A stretch of DNA of 64,000 nt from Thermithiobacillus plumbiphilus (lineage in GTDB: Bacteria; Pseudomonadota; Gammaproteobacteria; Acidithiobacillales; Thermithiobacillaceae): positions 248,001 through 312,000 of the forward strand of contig NZ_JBBPCO010000002.1 in assembly GCF_038070005.1 (NCBI RefSeq), given 5' to 3'. The notes beneath the pieces are model-generated. The model was not told the DNA's origin and did no database searches. It worked only from the letters and a program-made list of their open reading frames with translations. Made by a program: the position numbers and the translations under genes. Positions 1 through 7,586 of the stretch are shown here, piece after piece; the first letter of the stretch is position 1; each line of letters opens with the position of its first letter.

Positions 1-451
1 TCTGCCAGACGATATCGCGGATGTAGCGGGTAGCGGCGGCTGCCAGTGCTTGCAAGGGTATCTCGGTTTCGCCAGGCCCGATGTTGGGGAGTGCACGTAG
101 TTCAGTCTGGATTCTTTCGATGAAGGGCAGGATGGCGGGGTTGTCGTATTCGCCCCGTTCGCTGTCATGAATCTGGCTGGCGGCGTAATAGAGGTCTTCG
201 TAATCCGTGTAGTGTTCGGGATGGCCTGCGTAGTAGCGGTCCACCTCCTGCTTCAGGCAATGCAGGAATCCCAGGATGCGATCGAGACCAATCTCCCGGT
301 CCCTTGCAGCGGATTCGCTCGCCTGCCAGTGGACAGGCTGACCCGTGTTGTCGAGCCCGGGCGATAGAACCTGATCGGTAATGTCTTTCGTGGATGGCAT
401 GCCAGCGGAGCTGGACAGCCCGGAGCCGATCAAAAAGGCGATGTTCCGCAT
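1..451 (-). CDS. SIR2-like NAD-binding domain protein, partial (N-terminal 150 residues)
   Basis: The gene starts inside the window and runs off its left edge, so only about 150 residues are visible. The protein opens with MRNIAFLIGSGLSSSAGMPS, which fits the G-[AS]-G-x-S-x3-G-[IM]-P NAD-binding loop of SIR2-family domains. The rest of the visible part is helical and acidic and I do not recognise it. Known SIR2-like proteins of this form are NAD-consuming effectors in anti-phage systems or orphan SIR2 proteins; true sirtuin deacetylases carry zinc cysteines further on, which cannot be checked here. The ATG at 451 is chosen because the nucleotide-binding strand follows it at once; the GGGG just upstream is only a weak ribosome binding site. 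It lies 61 bases downstream of the AurF-like gene on the same strand and could be co-transcribed with it. The fold call is fairly safe, the function is not. Confidence 0.7.
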   Translation of the reverse strand, partial: MRNIAFLIGSGLSSSAGMPSTKDITDQVLSPGLDNTGQPVHWQASESAARDREIGLDRILGFLHCLKQEVDRYYAGHPEHYTDYEDLYYAASQIHDSERGEYDNPAILPFIERIQTELRALPNIGPGETEIPLQALAAAATRYIRDIVWQ

Positions 452-512
452 GAGCCCCTTCGCTTTGCTGTGATCTTCGATAGCCGGCCTTGCGCAGCAA
501 CTGCGCCGGGAC

Positions 513-1379
513 TTAGATATTGATATCGTGCTGCCGCAAAAAGGCAAGGCTTGGGGCAGTACAGCGTTGGATCAGCGCATGTCGTGCAGGGTTCCGGCGC
601 GCCACGCGAACGAGCTTATCGGGATTGTCCAGCCCGGCCGCGGCATATACCTGGGCGGATGGATAGAAGCAGGTCTCGATGAATTCGTGGATCACGCGCC
701 GCAGCAGGGGGCGCAGCAAGGCGCGCTGCAGCCGGTTCAGGCGGGGCAGTCTTTCCGACAGCAGTTCCCGGGCATAGGCCATGTGCCGGGCCTCTTCGCG
801 CATGTGCAGGTGCGTCATGCCAAGCACGGCACCGGGCAGATCACCTTGCCGGCGAATGAGCCGGTTCATCTGGTCGGGAACCTCCTCGCCGATCAGGATG
901 GTGGTCCAGAAGGCCGCCGAGCGATAGGGCGCGAATCGGGCGAAGAGACCCGCCATGCGGGGCCGGTCGCGAAAGGGCGTGAGCAGGGGGATGCCGCTCT
1001 TGCGGATGAAAGTCAGGAACATCAGGCTGTGACCGACTTCCTCGCGCAATTCATGCAGTTCGTACTCGTAGCGATCGAGGGACTTGTCGGCGATGTCGAG
1101 CACGTTGCGACTGATGCGCTGGATGAAGAGCGCTTCTAGCCAGAGACCCAGTTCGGTGAAGGCAAGGAACTCACATTGCGACAGCATGCGCCGCTGGATT
1201 TCGCTCAGGGATTGATAGACAGGCAGGCCATGCAGGGAAATCAGAGATTCCGGCAACCAGAACGCCTCCGGGTCCAGATCGTCCCAGGGGATCTGGCTCA
1301 GCGGGTCGCGGTACTGTCGGCTGCGCTCATTGAGGCGTCCGACCAGGGCCGGGCGGCGTGCTTGCACTATCGCATTCAT
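513..1379 (-). CDS. AurF-like non-haem di-iron oxygenase
   Basis: The 288-residue, mostly helical protein has the ferritin-like di-iron pattern of the AurF (p-aminobenzoate N-oxygenase) family: LREEVGHSLMF with E113/E114 and H117, LIGEEVPDQ with E165/E166, and HLHMREEARHMAYAR with H192, E195/E196 and H199. A further Glu around residues 76-82 could complete the site. Characterised members oxidise arylamines or hydroxylate carrier-bound substrates using O2 and two electrons; the substrate here cannot be told. It is the third gene of a minus-strand run after a flavin monooxygenase and an SDR (38-base gap to the SDR), so a small oxidative tailoring pathway is plausible. The family is clear, the substrate unknown. 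Confidence 0.8.
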   Translation of the reverse strand: MNAIVQARRPALVGRLNERSRQYRDPLSQIPWDDLDPEAFWLPESLISLHGLPVYQSLSEIQRRMLSQCEFLAFTELGLWLEALFIQRISRNVLDIADKSLDRYEYELHELREEVGHSLMFLTFIRKSGIPLLTPFRDRPRMAGLFARFAPYRSAAFWTTILIGEEVPDQMNRLIRRQGDLPGAVLGMTHLHMREEARHMAYARELLSERLPRLNRLQRALLRPLLRRVIHEFIETCFYPSAQVYAAAGLDNPDKLVRVARRNPARHALIQRCTAPSLAFLRQHDINI

Positions 1380-1417
1380 CTGCTGTCAGGTCGTCTGGCT
1401 TTCGCGGGAATGCGCTT

Positions 1418-2362
1418 TCAGCGGTGGCTGTTACGCAAAATATCCAGGCATTCTGCCACGGAATGACGCGGGCGCCAATGCAGCAGGGCCTCGGCGCGTC
1501 GGGTATCCACCGCCAGCGGATAGCGCAAACCGGCCAGCCAGCCCGGGTCCCCGAGATTTCCCGAGATCTGCCAGAAGGCGCGGTGTGCCTTTTCCGCCAG
1601 GGCATAGGGCACCGGCATGGCCCAGCGCCCGTCCCGGCTGACGATATCCTTGAAGGAGAGGGGTTCGGGGGCGGCGAGATTGAAGGCGCCATCTACCTCG
1701 CTGAACAGCGCCTGCAATAAGGCCTGCACCACGTCATCTTCCCAGATGCACTGGGTCGGTGGTTGCGGGTCCGGCACCTGCACGTAAAAGCGGGTACGGG
1801 CAATGAGGTTCAGCAGGGATTGCGCCCGCGGTCCGACGATGGCGTGTATGCGCAGGCGCGTGATCGCGGGTGCACCAGGCGCCTGCTCGAAATCATCCAG
1901 CCACCATTCCACTGCCGCCTTGTCCTCGCTGTAGGCAAAGCCCGGCATGGGCCGCAGGGGCCAGGACTCGGGAATCAGCGCCGGGTTGTCCGGCCAGGCG
2001 CCGTAAACCGCCACGCTGCTGGCGTAAACAATCCGTCGAACACCGCTGGCTGTCGCGGCCCGGCACAGCGCCTGCGTGGCATCCAGGTTGTAGCGGCGAA
2101 TGAGCTCCCGGTCCTTGCGCTGTGCGCCGAGCATCCGGCCCATGACCACAAAGGCCAGGTGAATGACGGCGTCGACACCTTCCAGGTGTTGCCCCAGGTC
2201 CGGGCCGAGCAGGTTGGCGCGAACGGCGCGAAAGCGCGGATGGCTGAAGCTGACTGGCGCGATGTCGAGCCCGGTCACCGCTTCGATATCCGGGTGGGCC
2301 AGCAGTGCCGGCAAGAGCGCCTGCGCCAGATGAGAGGCGGCACCCGTCACCAGCACCCGCAT
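1418..2362 (-). CDS. Extended SDR, NAD-dependent epimerase/dehydratase family
   Basis: A 314-residue Rossmann-fold protein starting MRVLVTGAASHLAQALLPAL, where the usual TGxxGxxG loop is altered (the second Gly is replaced by Ser-His). Other landmarks are the strand ending VTGLDIAP, the segment VDAVIHLAFVV, the catalytic Ser in VYASSVAVYG and the YxxxK pair in AYSEDKAAVEWW. These mark extended SDRs acting on nucleotide sugars, isoprenoids, sterols or similar carbonyl substrates. It is sandwiched between the LLM flavoprotein (2-base gap) and the AurF-like oxygenase (38-base gap), so the three are probably one transcript. The product is unknown; a role in reducing or dehydrating the intermediate oxidised by its neighbours is inference. 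Confidence 0.8.
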   Translation of the reverse strand: MRVLVTGAASHLAQALLPALLAHPDIEAVTGLDIAPVSFSHPRFRAVRANLLGPDLGQHLEGVDAVIHLAFVVMGRMLGAQRKDRELIRRYNLDATQALCRAATASGVRRIVYASSVAVYGAWPDNPALIPESWPLRPMPGFAYSEDKAAVEWWLDDFEQAPGAPAITRLRIHAIVGPRAQSLLNLIARTRFYVQVPDPQPPTQCIWEDDVVQALLQALFSEVDGAFNLAAPEPLSFKDIVSRDGRWAMPVPYALAEKAHRAFWQISGNLGDPGWLAGLRYPLAVDTRRAEALLHWRPRHSVAECLDILRNSHR

Positions 2363-2364
2363 GG

Positions 2365-3447
2365 TCAGCTTCTCTGAAAACGCGGCAGGATGTGCTGCGC
2401 CATCAGTTCCAGCGACTCGCGCACCCGCGAGCTCGGCATCGCGCCGGCGCCAACCGCGCAGATCAGATGATCCACCCCGGCCTTTTCATAGCGCTCGAGC
2501 TTGCGCACACATTCCGCCGGACTACCCACGACCACCATGCCCATGCTTTCGAGCAGCGGCAGGTTGATGGCGCGCTTGAGCAGGGGCTGGAGATAACCCA
2601 GTTTCTTGTAATAGCCGTAACTCTCCTGGAATTTCTCCAGCACCGGCCGGGTCTGGGCCAGCAGGCGCGCGTAATACCAGGTGAAGTGCTCCTGGGCCAG
2701 GCGCCTGGCCTCGTCGCCGTCAGCCAGACACAGCACGCCGACCGTCATGGCAAAGCGCTGATTCTGTCCGGGCCTGGGTGGCCCATCGCCATGCTTGTCC
2801 CGCCAGGCGCGCCGGTAGGCGGCCAGATCCTGCTTGACCATGAACCAGGGCTTGAAGGGACCGGCCAGGGCGCCGATGCCCTGTTCCGCGGCCCAGACAT
2901 AGGTGTCGGGGCTGACGGCGGCGGTCCAGAGCGGCGGGTGAGGGCGCTGCAGGGGTTTGGGGAGCACCGCCACGTCCTCGGCCACGAATAGTCGCCCCCG
3001 ATGGTTGAGCACCGGCTGGCTCAGGCCCTCGCGGATGATGTCCAGGGATTCCTGGACGATGTCGCGACTGTCCGCCATGCGCGCTCCGAAAATGGCATAT
3101 TCCTTGGGCGAAAAGCCGCGCCCCACACCGATTTCGCTGCGCCCGCCCGACAGGATATCGAGTGCTGCGATACGCTCGGCCACTCGTACCGGATGGTTGT
3201 AGGGCAGGACGATGACCCCGTGTCCGAGCCGCAGACGGCGCGTGCGCTGGCTGGCCGCCGCCAGGAACAGCTCCGGCGCGCTCGAATGCGAGTACTCGGG
3301 CATGAAGTGATGCTCGACCAGCCAGACGCCATTGAAGCCGAGCTGGTCGGCCAGACTGATTTCATCCAGCGTTTCGTGATATACTTGGGTTTCGTCTCGC
3401 CCGCCGGACTGGGGGACGGCGAGTTCGTAAAAGAGATCAATCTGCAT
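2365..3447 (-). CDS. Luciferase-like (LLM class) flavin-dependent oxidoreductase
   Basis: A 360-residue TIM-barrel protein of the bacterial luciferase-like monooxygenase family. Visible marks are DQLGFNGVWLVEHHFMPEYS near residues 35-54, the strand RLRLGHGVIVLPYNHPVRVA, and GGRSEIGVGRGFSPKEYAIF, all standard in this family. Members use reduced FMN or F420 to oxygenate aldehydes, alkanesulfonates, aminocarbonyls or polyketides; the substrate cannot be read. It is the first gene of the minus-strand block leading to the SDR and AurF-like genes and has AGGG five bases before its ATG. Only 24 bases separate its start from the divergent Rof-like gene at 3472, so the two promoters must overlap each other or coding sequence. 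Confidence 0.85.
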   Translation of the reverse strand: MQIDLFYELAVPQSGGRDETQVYHETLDEISLADQLGFNGVWLVEHHFMPEYSHSSAPELFLAAASQRTRRLRLGHGVIVLPYNHPVRVAERIAALDILSGGRSEIGVGRGFSPKEYAIFGARMADSRDIVQESLDIIREGLSQPVLNHRGRLFVAEDVAVLPKPLQRPHPPLWTAAVSPDTYVWAAEQGIGALAGPFKPWFMVKQDLAAYRRAWRDKHGDGPPRPGQNQRFAMTVGVLCLADGDEARRLAQEHFTWYYARLLAQTRPVLEKFQESYGYYKKLGYLQPLLKRAINLPLLESMGMVVVGSPAECVRKLERYEKAGVDHLICAVGAGAMPSSRVRESLELMAQHILPRFQRS

Positions 3448-3471
3448 GTTGCCCTGCAGTCTTCAGGAGAA

Positions 3472-3729
3472 ATGTCTTTGGCAAAGGCCTATCAGCCGGT
3501 GCCCGGCCATGTGCTCGAACGCCTCCAGATCGCCGTGCTCTGTCAGGAACAGATGGACCTGCACTGGGAGGATGAAGCAAGCGGGCTGAGTTATTACCAG
3601 CGCGTGCAGCTGCTCGGTCTGGAACAGATCGAGGACGCAGACTATCTGCTGGCGAGCCCGCTGTCCACCGGTGAACCCATTCGCGTGCGCCTGGACTTCA
3701 TCCGGAACCTGCCAACCCCTTTGAAATAG
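3472..3729 (+). CDS. Rof (YaeO)-like possible Rho-binding antiterminator
   Basis: An 85-residue protein with AGGAG four bases upstream of the ATG. It starts YQPV after a short leader and ends with ADYLLAS, then GEPIRVRLDFIRNL, which resembles the EYLVVE and GETRELRLDKI core of E. coli Rof, a small Sm-like barrel that binds Rho and inhibits termination. Similarity in the middle is weak and the assignment is by eye. It stands alone on the plus strand between the divergent LLM gene and the convergent mtgA. If the call is right it would act on transcription globally rather than on its neighbours. Confidence 0.55.
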   Translation: MSLAKAYQPVPGHVLERLQIAVLCQEQMDLHWEDEASGLSYYQRVQLLGLEQIEDADYLLASPLSTGEPIRVRLDFIRNLPTPLK

Positions 3730-3759
3730 GGGCCAGCTCCCGCCGGCTGCGGGCAGGCG

Positions 3760-4668
3760 TCATTGGACGGGACTGTCCTCCAACACCTGGATTGATGGGG
3801 AAGTTTCCTGCAGGTCCTGCAGTTCTATAGTCTCGACCGCAGGCGCTCCCGTCTCCGGGTTTTCCACTGGCCGGGATTCCACCGTCTCCGGGGTATCTGG
3901 CGCAGGATGCGAGGCTTCGATGATCACCGGGGCTTTGGGCCTGGGTTGAATCAGCCTGGGTGGGGCATTGAAGTCCGGCCCATAGCGCTGTCCCATGCGT
4001 GCGAGAATGATCCGGCTCTTGCGCAGCAGGCGGCGGTCCTTGCGGTGCTTGTCATAATAGCGCGGGTTGGGGATCATGGCGGCCAGCTTCGCTGCCTGGC
4101 GCGGAGTCAGCTTGGCAGCGCTCACGCCGAAGTAGTGGCGCGCCGCGGCCTCGGCCCCGAAGACCCCATCGCCCCACTCGATGACATTGAGATAAATCTC
4201 GAAAATCCGGCGTTTTTCCAGATTTTTTTCGAGCATCAGCGTGATGACCGCCTCCTGGCCCTTGCGCCAGGGAGTGCGCTTGGTGGAAAGATAGAGATTC
4301 TTGGCCAGTTGCTGACTGATGGTGCTGCCGCCAGCAACGATGCGGCCCTTCCGCAGATTTTTCCGGGCCGCGACCTTGATGCCTTCCCAGTCGAAACCTT
4401 CGTGACCATAGAAGGTGGCATCCTCGGAAACGATCACGGCGCGCTGCAGATGCTTGCTGATTTTATTGATCGGCACCCATTTTTGTTTGATGGCAGGCTT
4501 TCTTCCTTCAGCTTCCATGGCAGCCAGCCGCGCCGCCATCAGTGCCGTGCTGGCTGGTGCCTGCTCAGCCAGGCTGCGCACCTGGAGATAAAGCCAGCCC
4601 TGATAGAGCAGGATGGCCGCCAGGGCCAGGGCGATCAGACGGCTTGTCCAGCGAAGAAGTGTCTGCAT
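3760..4668 (-). CDS. mtgA: Monofunctional peptidoglycan glycosyltransferase MtgA
   Basis: This GT51 enzyme polymerises lipid II into glycan strands on the outer face of the inner membrane. One N-terminal membrane helix (about residues 9-28) precedes the catalytic domain with SEDATFYGHEGFDW (catalytic Glu82), the motif GGSTISQQLAKNLYLS, and RIFEIYLNVIEWGDGVFGAE. No transpeptidase domain follows, which fits MtgA rather than a class A PBP. About 70 extra C-terminal residues, rich in Pro, Glu and Thr, are unlike the short E. coli protein and look disordered. I took the ATG at 4668; an in-frame TTG at 4701 would add 11 residues, and neither has a good ribosome binding site. Confidence 0.9.
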   Translation of the reverse strand: MQTLLRWTSRLIALALAAILLYQGWLYLQVRSLAEQAPASTALMAARLAAMEAEGRKPAIKQKWVPINKISKHLQRAVIVSEDATFYGHEGFDWEGIKVAARKNLRKGRIVAGGSTISQQLAKNLYLSTKRTPWRKGQEAVITLMLEKNLEKRRIFEIYLNVIEWGDGVFGAEAAARHYFGVSAAKLTPRQAAKLAAMIPNPRYYDKHRKDRRLLRKSRIILARMGQRYGPDFNAPPRLIQPRPKAPVIIEASHPAPDTPETVESRPVENPETGAPAVETIELQDLQETSPSIQVLEDSPVQ

Positions 4669-4757
4669 TCGGGTGCGTGTTCTCTGTTGCCAGGGCTGCA
4701 AAGGGGCCGGGGCGTGGGTACTGATCCTTGCCTGATAAATCGTGTGAGAGATAGTCG

Positions 4758-5468
4758 ATGTTTACCAGTTTGCAAGTTGTTCGCGTCAGATTTCCCGGCC
4801 TTTCCGGCAAATGCTCGCCGAAGATGGCTGTGCTGCTATTGCTCTTGCTGCTGACCCTGTCACTGGGGCCACTGCTGGAATATTCCCCCCTGCGTGACCT
4901 CATAAGCCTGGAAAATCTGCAGCAGTGGCGCGACCAGTGGGCGGAATCGCCGCTGGCCTGGCTGATTTATGCCATGGGCGGCACGCTGGCCGCCAGTCTG
5001 GGGTTTCCGCTTACCCTGTTGATCATCGCCGCGGGCGTCATCTTTGGTGTGCTCAAGGGCGTGGTGCTGGCCTTTCTCATTGCCCTGCTCAGTGCTGTCC
5101 TGGGTTATGTGCTCGGCAACTGGCATGGGCGGGAACTGGTGGAACGGCATTTCAGCCGGTATTACGCGCCTTTGCGCACGCGCCTCGAAACACATGCCTT
5201 TCTGGCTGTGTTTGCCATGCGTTTCGTGGTTCCTTTTGCGGCGGCCAGTCTCATTGCCGGGACTTTCCGCCTGCCCTGGTTCTGGTACATGTCGGCGACC
5301 GTGCTCGGCGTGTCACCCTGGATCCTGGCGCTGGTGCTGGTTTCCGCCAATCTGCATGAATCATATGCCCTGGGCTGGCAACTGAGCCTCATTGGCCTGG
5401 TGCTGCTGGCGCTCGGCGCCCTGGCGCGTTATATCCAGATCCGCGTCAAGCAGTACCGATCGTACTGA
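4758..5468 (+). CDS. TVP38/TMEM64 family inner-membrane protein
   Basis: A 236-residue polytopic protein with about six hydrophobic segments. The central part, LGFPLTLLIIAAGVIFG followed by FAMRFVVPFAAASLIAG and LPWFWYMSATVLGVSPW, is the SNARE-associated/VTT domain shared with DedA proteins. Such proteins are linked to lipid scrambling or undecaprenyl phosphate and membrane homeostasis, but the function of this subgroup is not settled. It is divergent from mtgA. The first ATG at 4758 is used; a second Met at residue 23, just before the first hydrophobic stretch, is an alternative start. Confidence 0.85.
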   Translation: MFTSLQVVRVRFPGLSGKCSPKMAVLLLLLLLTLSLGPLLEYSPLRDLISLENLQQWRDQWAESPLAWLIYAMGGTLAASLGFPLTLLIIAAGVIFGVLKGVVLAFLIALLSAVLGYVLGNWHGRELVERHFSRYYAPLRTRLETHAFLAVFAMRFVVPFAAASLIAGTFRLPWFWYMSATVLGVSPWILALVLVSANLHESYALGWQLSLIGLVLLALGALARYIQIRVKQYRSY

Positions 5469-5495
5469 ACGGCATGCTGCTCCTGGCGCGAGTAC

Positions 5496-5524
5496 TTGGC
5501 TTATGCGCCGTGTTCTGAGAATAT
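5496..5524 (+). promoter_or_regulatory. Possible promoter of the aconitase gene
   Basis: TTGGCT and GAATAT are separated by 17 bases in the 104-base gap before the aconitase gene. This is a moderate match to a housekeeping sigma factor promoter and places a start about 45 bases before the ATG. It was found by eye. Confidence 0.3.
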
Positions 5525-5572
5525 TGAAAAATTGTTTTCGCAAGATACCGACAGGTAAGGGAGTTTGGAGTC

Positions 5573-7510
5573 ATGGGCTTGAACGTCACCCAGAAGATCA
5601 TTCAGTCGCATCTCGTGGATGGCCAGATGCTGCCCGGAAGCCCCATCAGCATCCGCATCGACCAGACGCTCACGCAGGATGCCACGGGGACCATGGCTTA
5701 CCTGCAGTTCGAGGCGCTGGGACTGGATCGCGTCAAGACCGACCTGTCCGTGTCCTACGTCGATCACAACATGCTGCAGGCCGGTTTCGAGAATGCCGAC
5801 GACCACCGTTTCCTGCAGTCCATCGCGGCGCGTTACGGCATCTACTTCTCACGGCCCGGCAACGGTATCTGCCATCAGGTGCATCTGGAGCGCTTTTCCA
5901 AGCCCGGCGGCACCCTGCTCGGTTCGGATTCCCACACGCCCACCAGTGGCGGCGCGGGCATGCTCGCCATTGGTGCGGGTGGGCTGGATATCGCCCTGGC
6001 CATGGGTGGCATGCCCTTCAACATGAACATGCCGCAGGTGGTGGGCGTCAAGCTCACCGGTAACCTGCAGCCCTTCGTCAGCGCCAAGGACATCATCCTT
6101 GAGGTGCTGCGCCGCAAGACGGTCAAGGGCGGCGTCGGCAAGGTATTCGAGTACTTCGGCCCCGGCATCCGCAGCCTGACCGCGCCGGCGCGTTCCACCA
6201 TCACCAACATGGGTGCGGAACTGGGCGCCACCACCAGCGTGTTCCCCTCGGACGACATCACGCTCGCCTATCTCAAGGCCCAGGGCCGCGAGGCGGACTG
6301 GCGCGAACTGCTGCCGGACGCGGACGCCAGCTACGACGAGGTGCTGGAAATCGATCTGGATCAGCTCGAACCGCTGATCGCCTGCCCGCACAGCCCCGAC
6401 AACGTCAAGACCGTGCGCGAGGTAGCGGGCACGCCGGTGGCCCAGGTGGCGATTGGTTCCTGCACCAACTCCTCCTACACCGATCTCATGACCGTGGCCG
6501 GCATGATGCGCGGCCGCTCGGTGGCGCCGGGGGTCAGTCTCGGCGTGTCACCCGGCTCGCGCCAGGTCATGGAGATGATCATTCGTGATGGCGGCATGCT
6601 GGACATCGTCGGCTCGGGTTCACGGCTGCTGGAATCCGCCTGTGGTCCCTGTATCGGCATGGGCTTCGCGCCGCCCACCGGCGGGGTGTCGATCCGCTCC
6701 TTCAACCGCAATTTCCAGGGGCGCTCCGGCACCCGGGATGGGCAGGTGTATCTTGCCAGTCCCGAGACCTGTGCGGCGGCCGCGCTGACCGGGGTCATCA
6801 CCGATCCGCGCGATCTGGGCATCGAAGTGCCTGGCGTGCAGAGCCCGGAACAGTACGTGGTGGACGACCGCATGATCGTGGTGCCGCCGGCACCCGAGGA
6901 GGCCGCGCGCGTGGAAGTGGTCCGCGGTCCCAATATCGCCAAACTGCCGCAGGGCCAGCCGGCCCCGGATGTGCTGGCCGGCCATAACTTGCTGAAGGTG
7001 GGCGACAACATCACCACCGATCACATCATGCCGGCCGGTGCCAAGGTGCTGCCGCTGCGATCCAACCTGCCGGCGATCTCGCAGTTCGTGTTCAGCATGG
7101 TGGATGAGACCTTCCCGATCCGCGCCAAGGAGCTGGGCGGTGGTTTCATCGTCGGCGGCCATAACTATGGCCAGGGATCCAGCCGCGAACATGCGGCACT
7201 CGCGCCCATGTATCTTGGCGTCAGGGCAGTGCTGGTGAAGTCCTTTGCCCGCATCCATCTGGCCAACCTGATCAACTTCGGCATCCTGCCCATCACCTTT
7301 GTCGATGAAGCGGATTACGATCAGCTGGAGCAGGGCGATCAGCTCGCCGTGGATATCCGTGGCCTGAGCGTGGGTGGACAACTTCTGGTCGTCAATCAGA
7401 CCCGCAATGTCGAGATCCGCGTTCTTCCCCAGATCGGCAGCCAGCGTGATCTCGAGCTGATCCGCTCGGGCGGTGCCCTGGCCTGGGCCAGCCAGCGCAT
7501 GAGTGCCTGA
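5573..7510 (+). CDS. acn: Aconitate hydratase, short single-chain (Aquifex) type
   Basis: Converts citrate to isocitrate through cis-aconitate with a [4Fe-4S] cluster in the cytoplasm. At 645 residues it is shorter than AcnA or AcnB and fits the aconitase subgroup seen in Aquifex and some autotrophs. Cluster cysteines are C297 in GSCTNSSYTD and C357 and C360 in ACGPCIGMG; GSDSHTPTSGG and the C-terminal swivel motif YGQGSSREHAAL are also present. AGGGAG lies about nine bases before the ATG. It heads a plus-strand series with isocitrate dehydrogenase and succinyl-CoA ligase, so it supplies 2-oxoglutarate. The call is firm; a homoaconitase role is unlikely in this context. Confidence 0.93.
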   Translation: MGLNVTQKIIQSHLVDGQMLPGSPISIRIDQTLTQDATGTMAYLQFEALGLDRVKTDLSVSYVDHNMLQAGFENADDHRFLQSIAARYGIYFSRPGNGICHQVHLERFSKPGGTLLGSDSHTPTSGGAGMLAIGAGGLDIALAMGGMPFNMNMPQVVGVKLTGNLQPFVSAKDIILEVLRRKTVKGGVGKVFEYFGPGIRSLTAPARSTITNMGAELGATTSVFPSDDITLAYLKAQGREADWRELLPDADASYDEVLEIDLDQLEPLIACPHSPDNVKTVREVAGTPVAQVAIGSCTNSSYTDLMTVAGMMRGRSVAPGVSLGVSPGSRQVMEMIIRDGGMLDIVGSGSRLLESACGPCIGMGFAPPTGGVSIRSFNRNFQGRSGTRDGQVYLASPETCAAAALTGVITDPRDLGIEVPGVQSPEQYVVDDRMIVVPPAPEEAARVEVVRGPNIAKLPQGQPAPDVLAGHNLLKVGDNITTDHIMPAGAKVLPLRSNLPAISQFVFSMVDETFPIRAKELGGGFIVGGHNYGQGSSREHAALAPMYLGVRAVLVKSFARIHLANLINFGILPITFVDEADYDQLEQGDQLAVDIRGLSVGGQLLVVNQTRNVEIRVLPQIGSQRDLELIRSGGALAWASQRMSA

Positions 7511-7586
7511 AACAATGGAATCATCCGGCGCAAGGACCAGGATCCGGCGCCGGCTTCGCATGCAGTAATGAGGAGATGAGTGCCCG

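Noticed and set aside
165-500. A 111-codon minus-strand frame overlapping the SIR2-like gene
   Set aside because: The other frame encodes the SIR2 nucleotide loop from its first residues; this one is Arg/His-rich noise.
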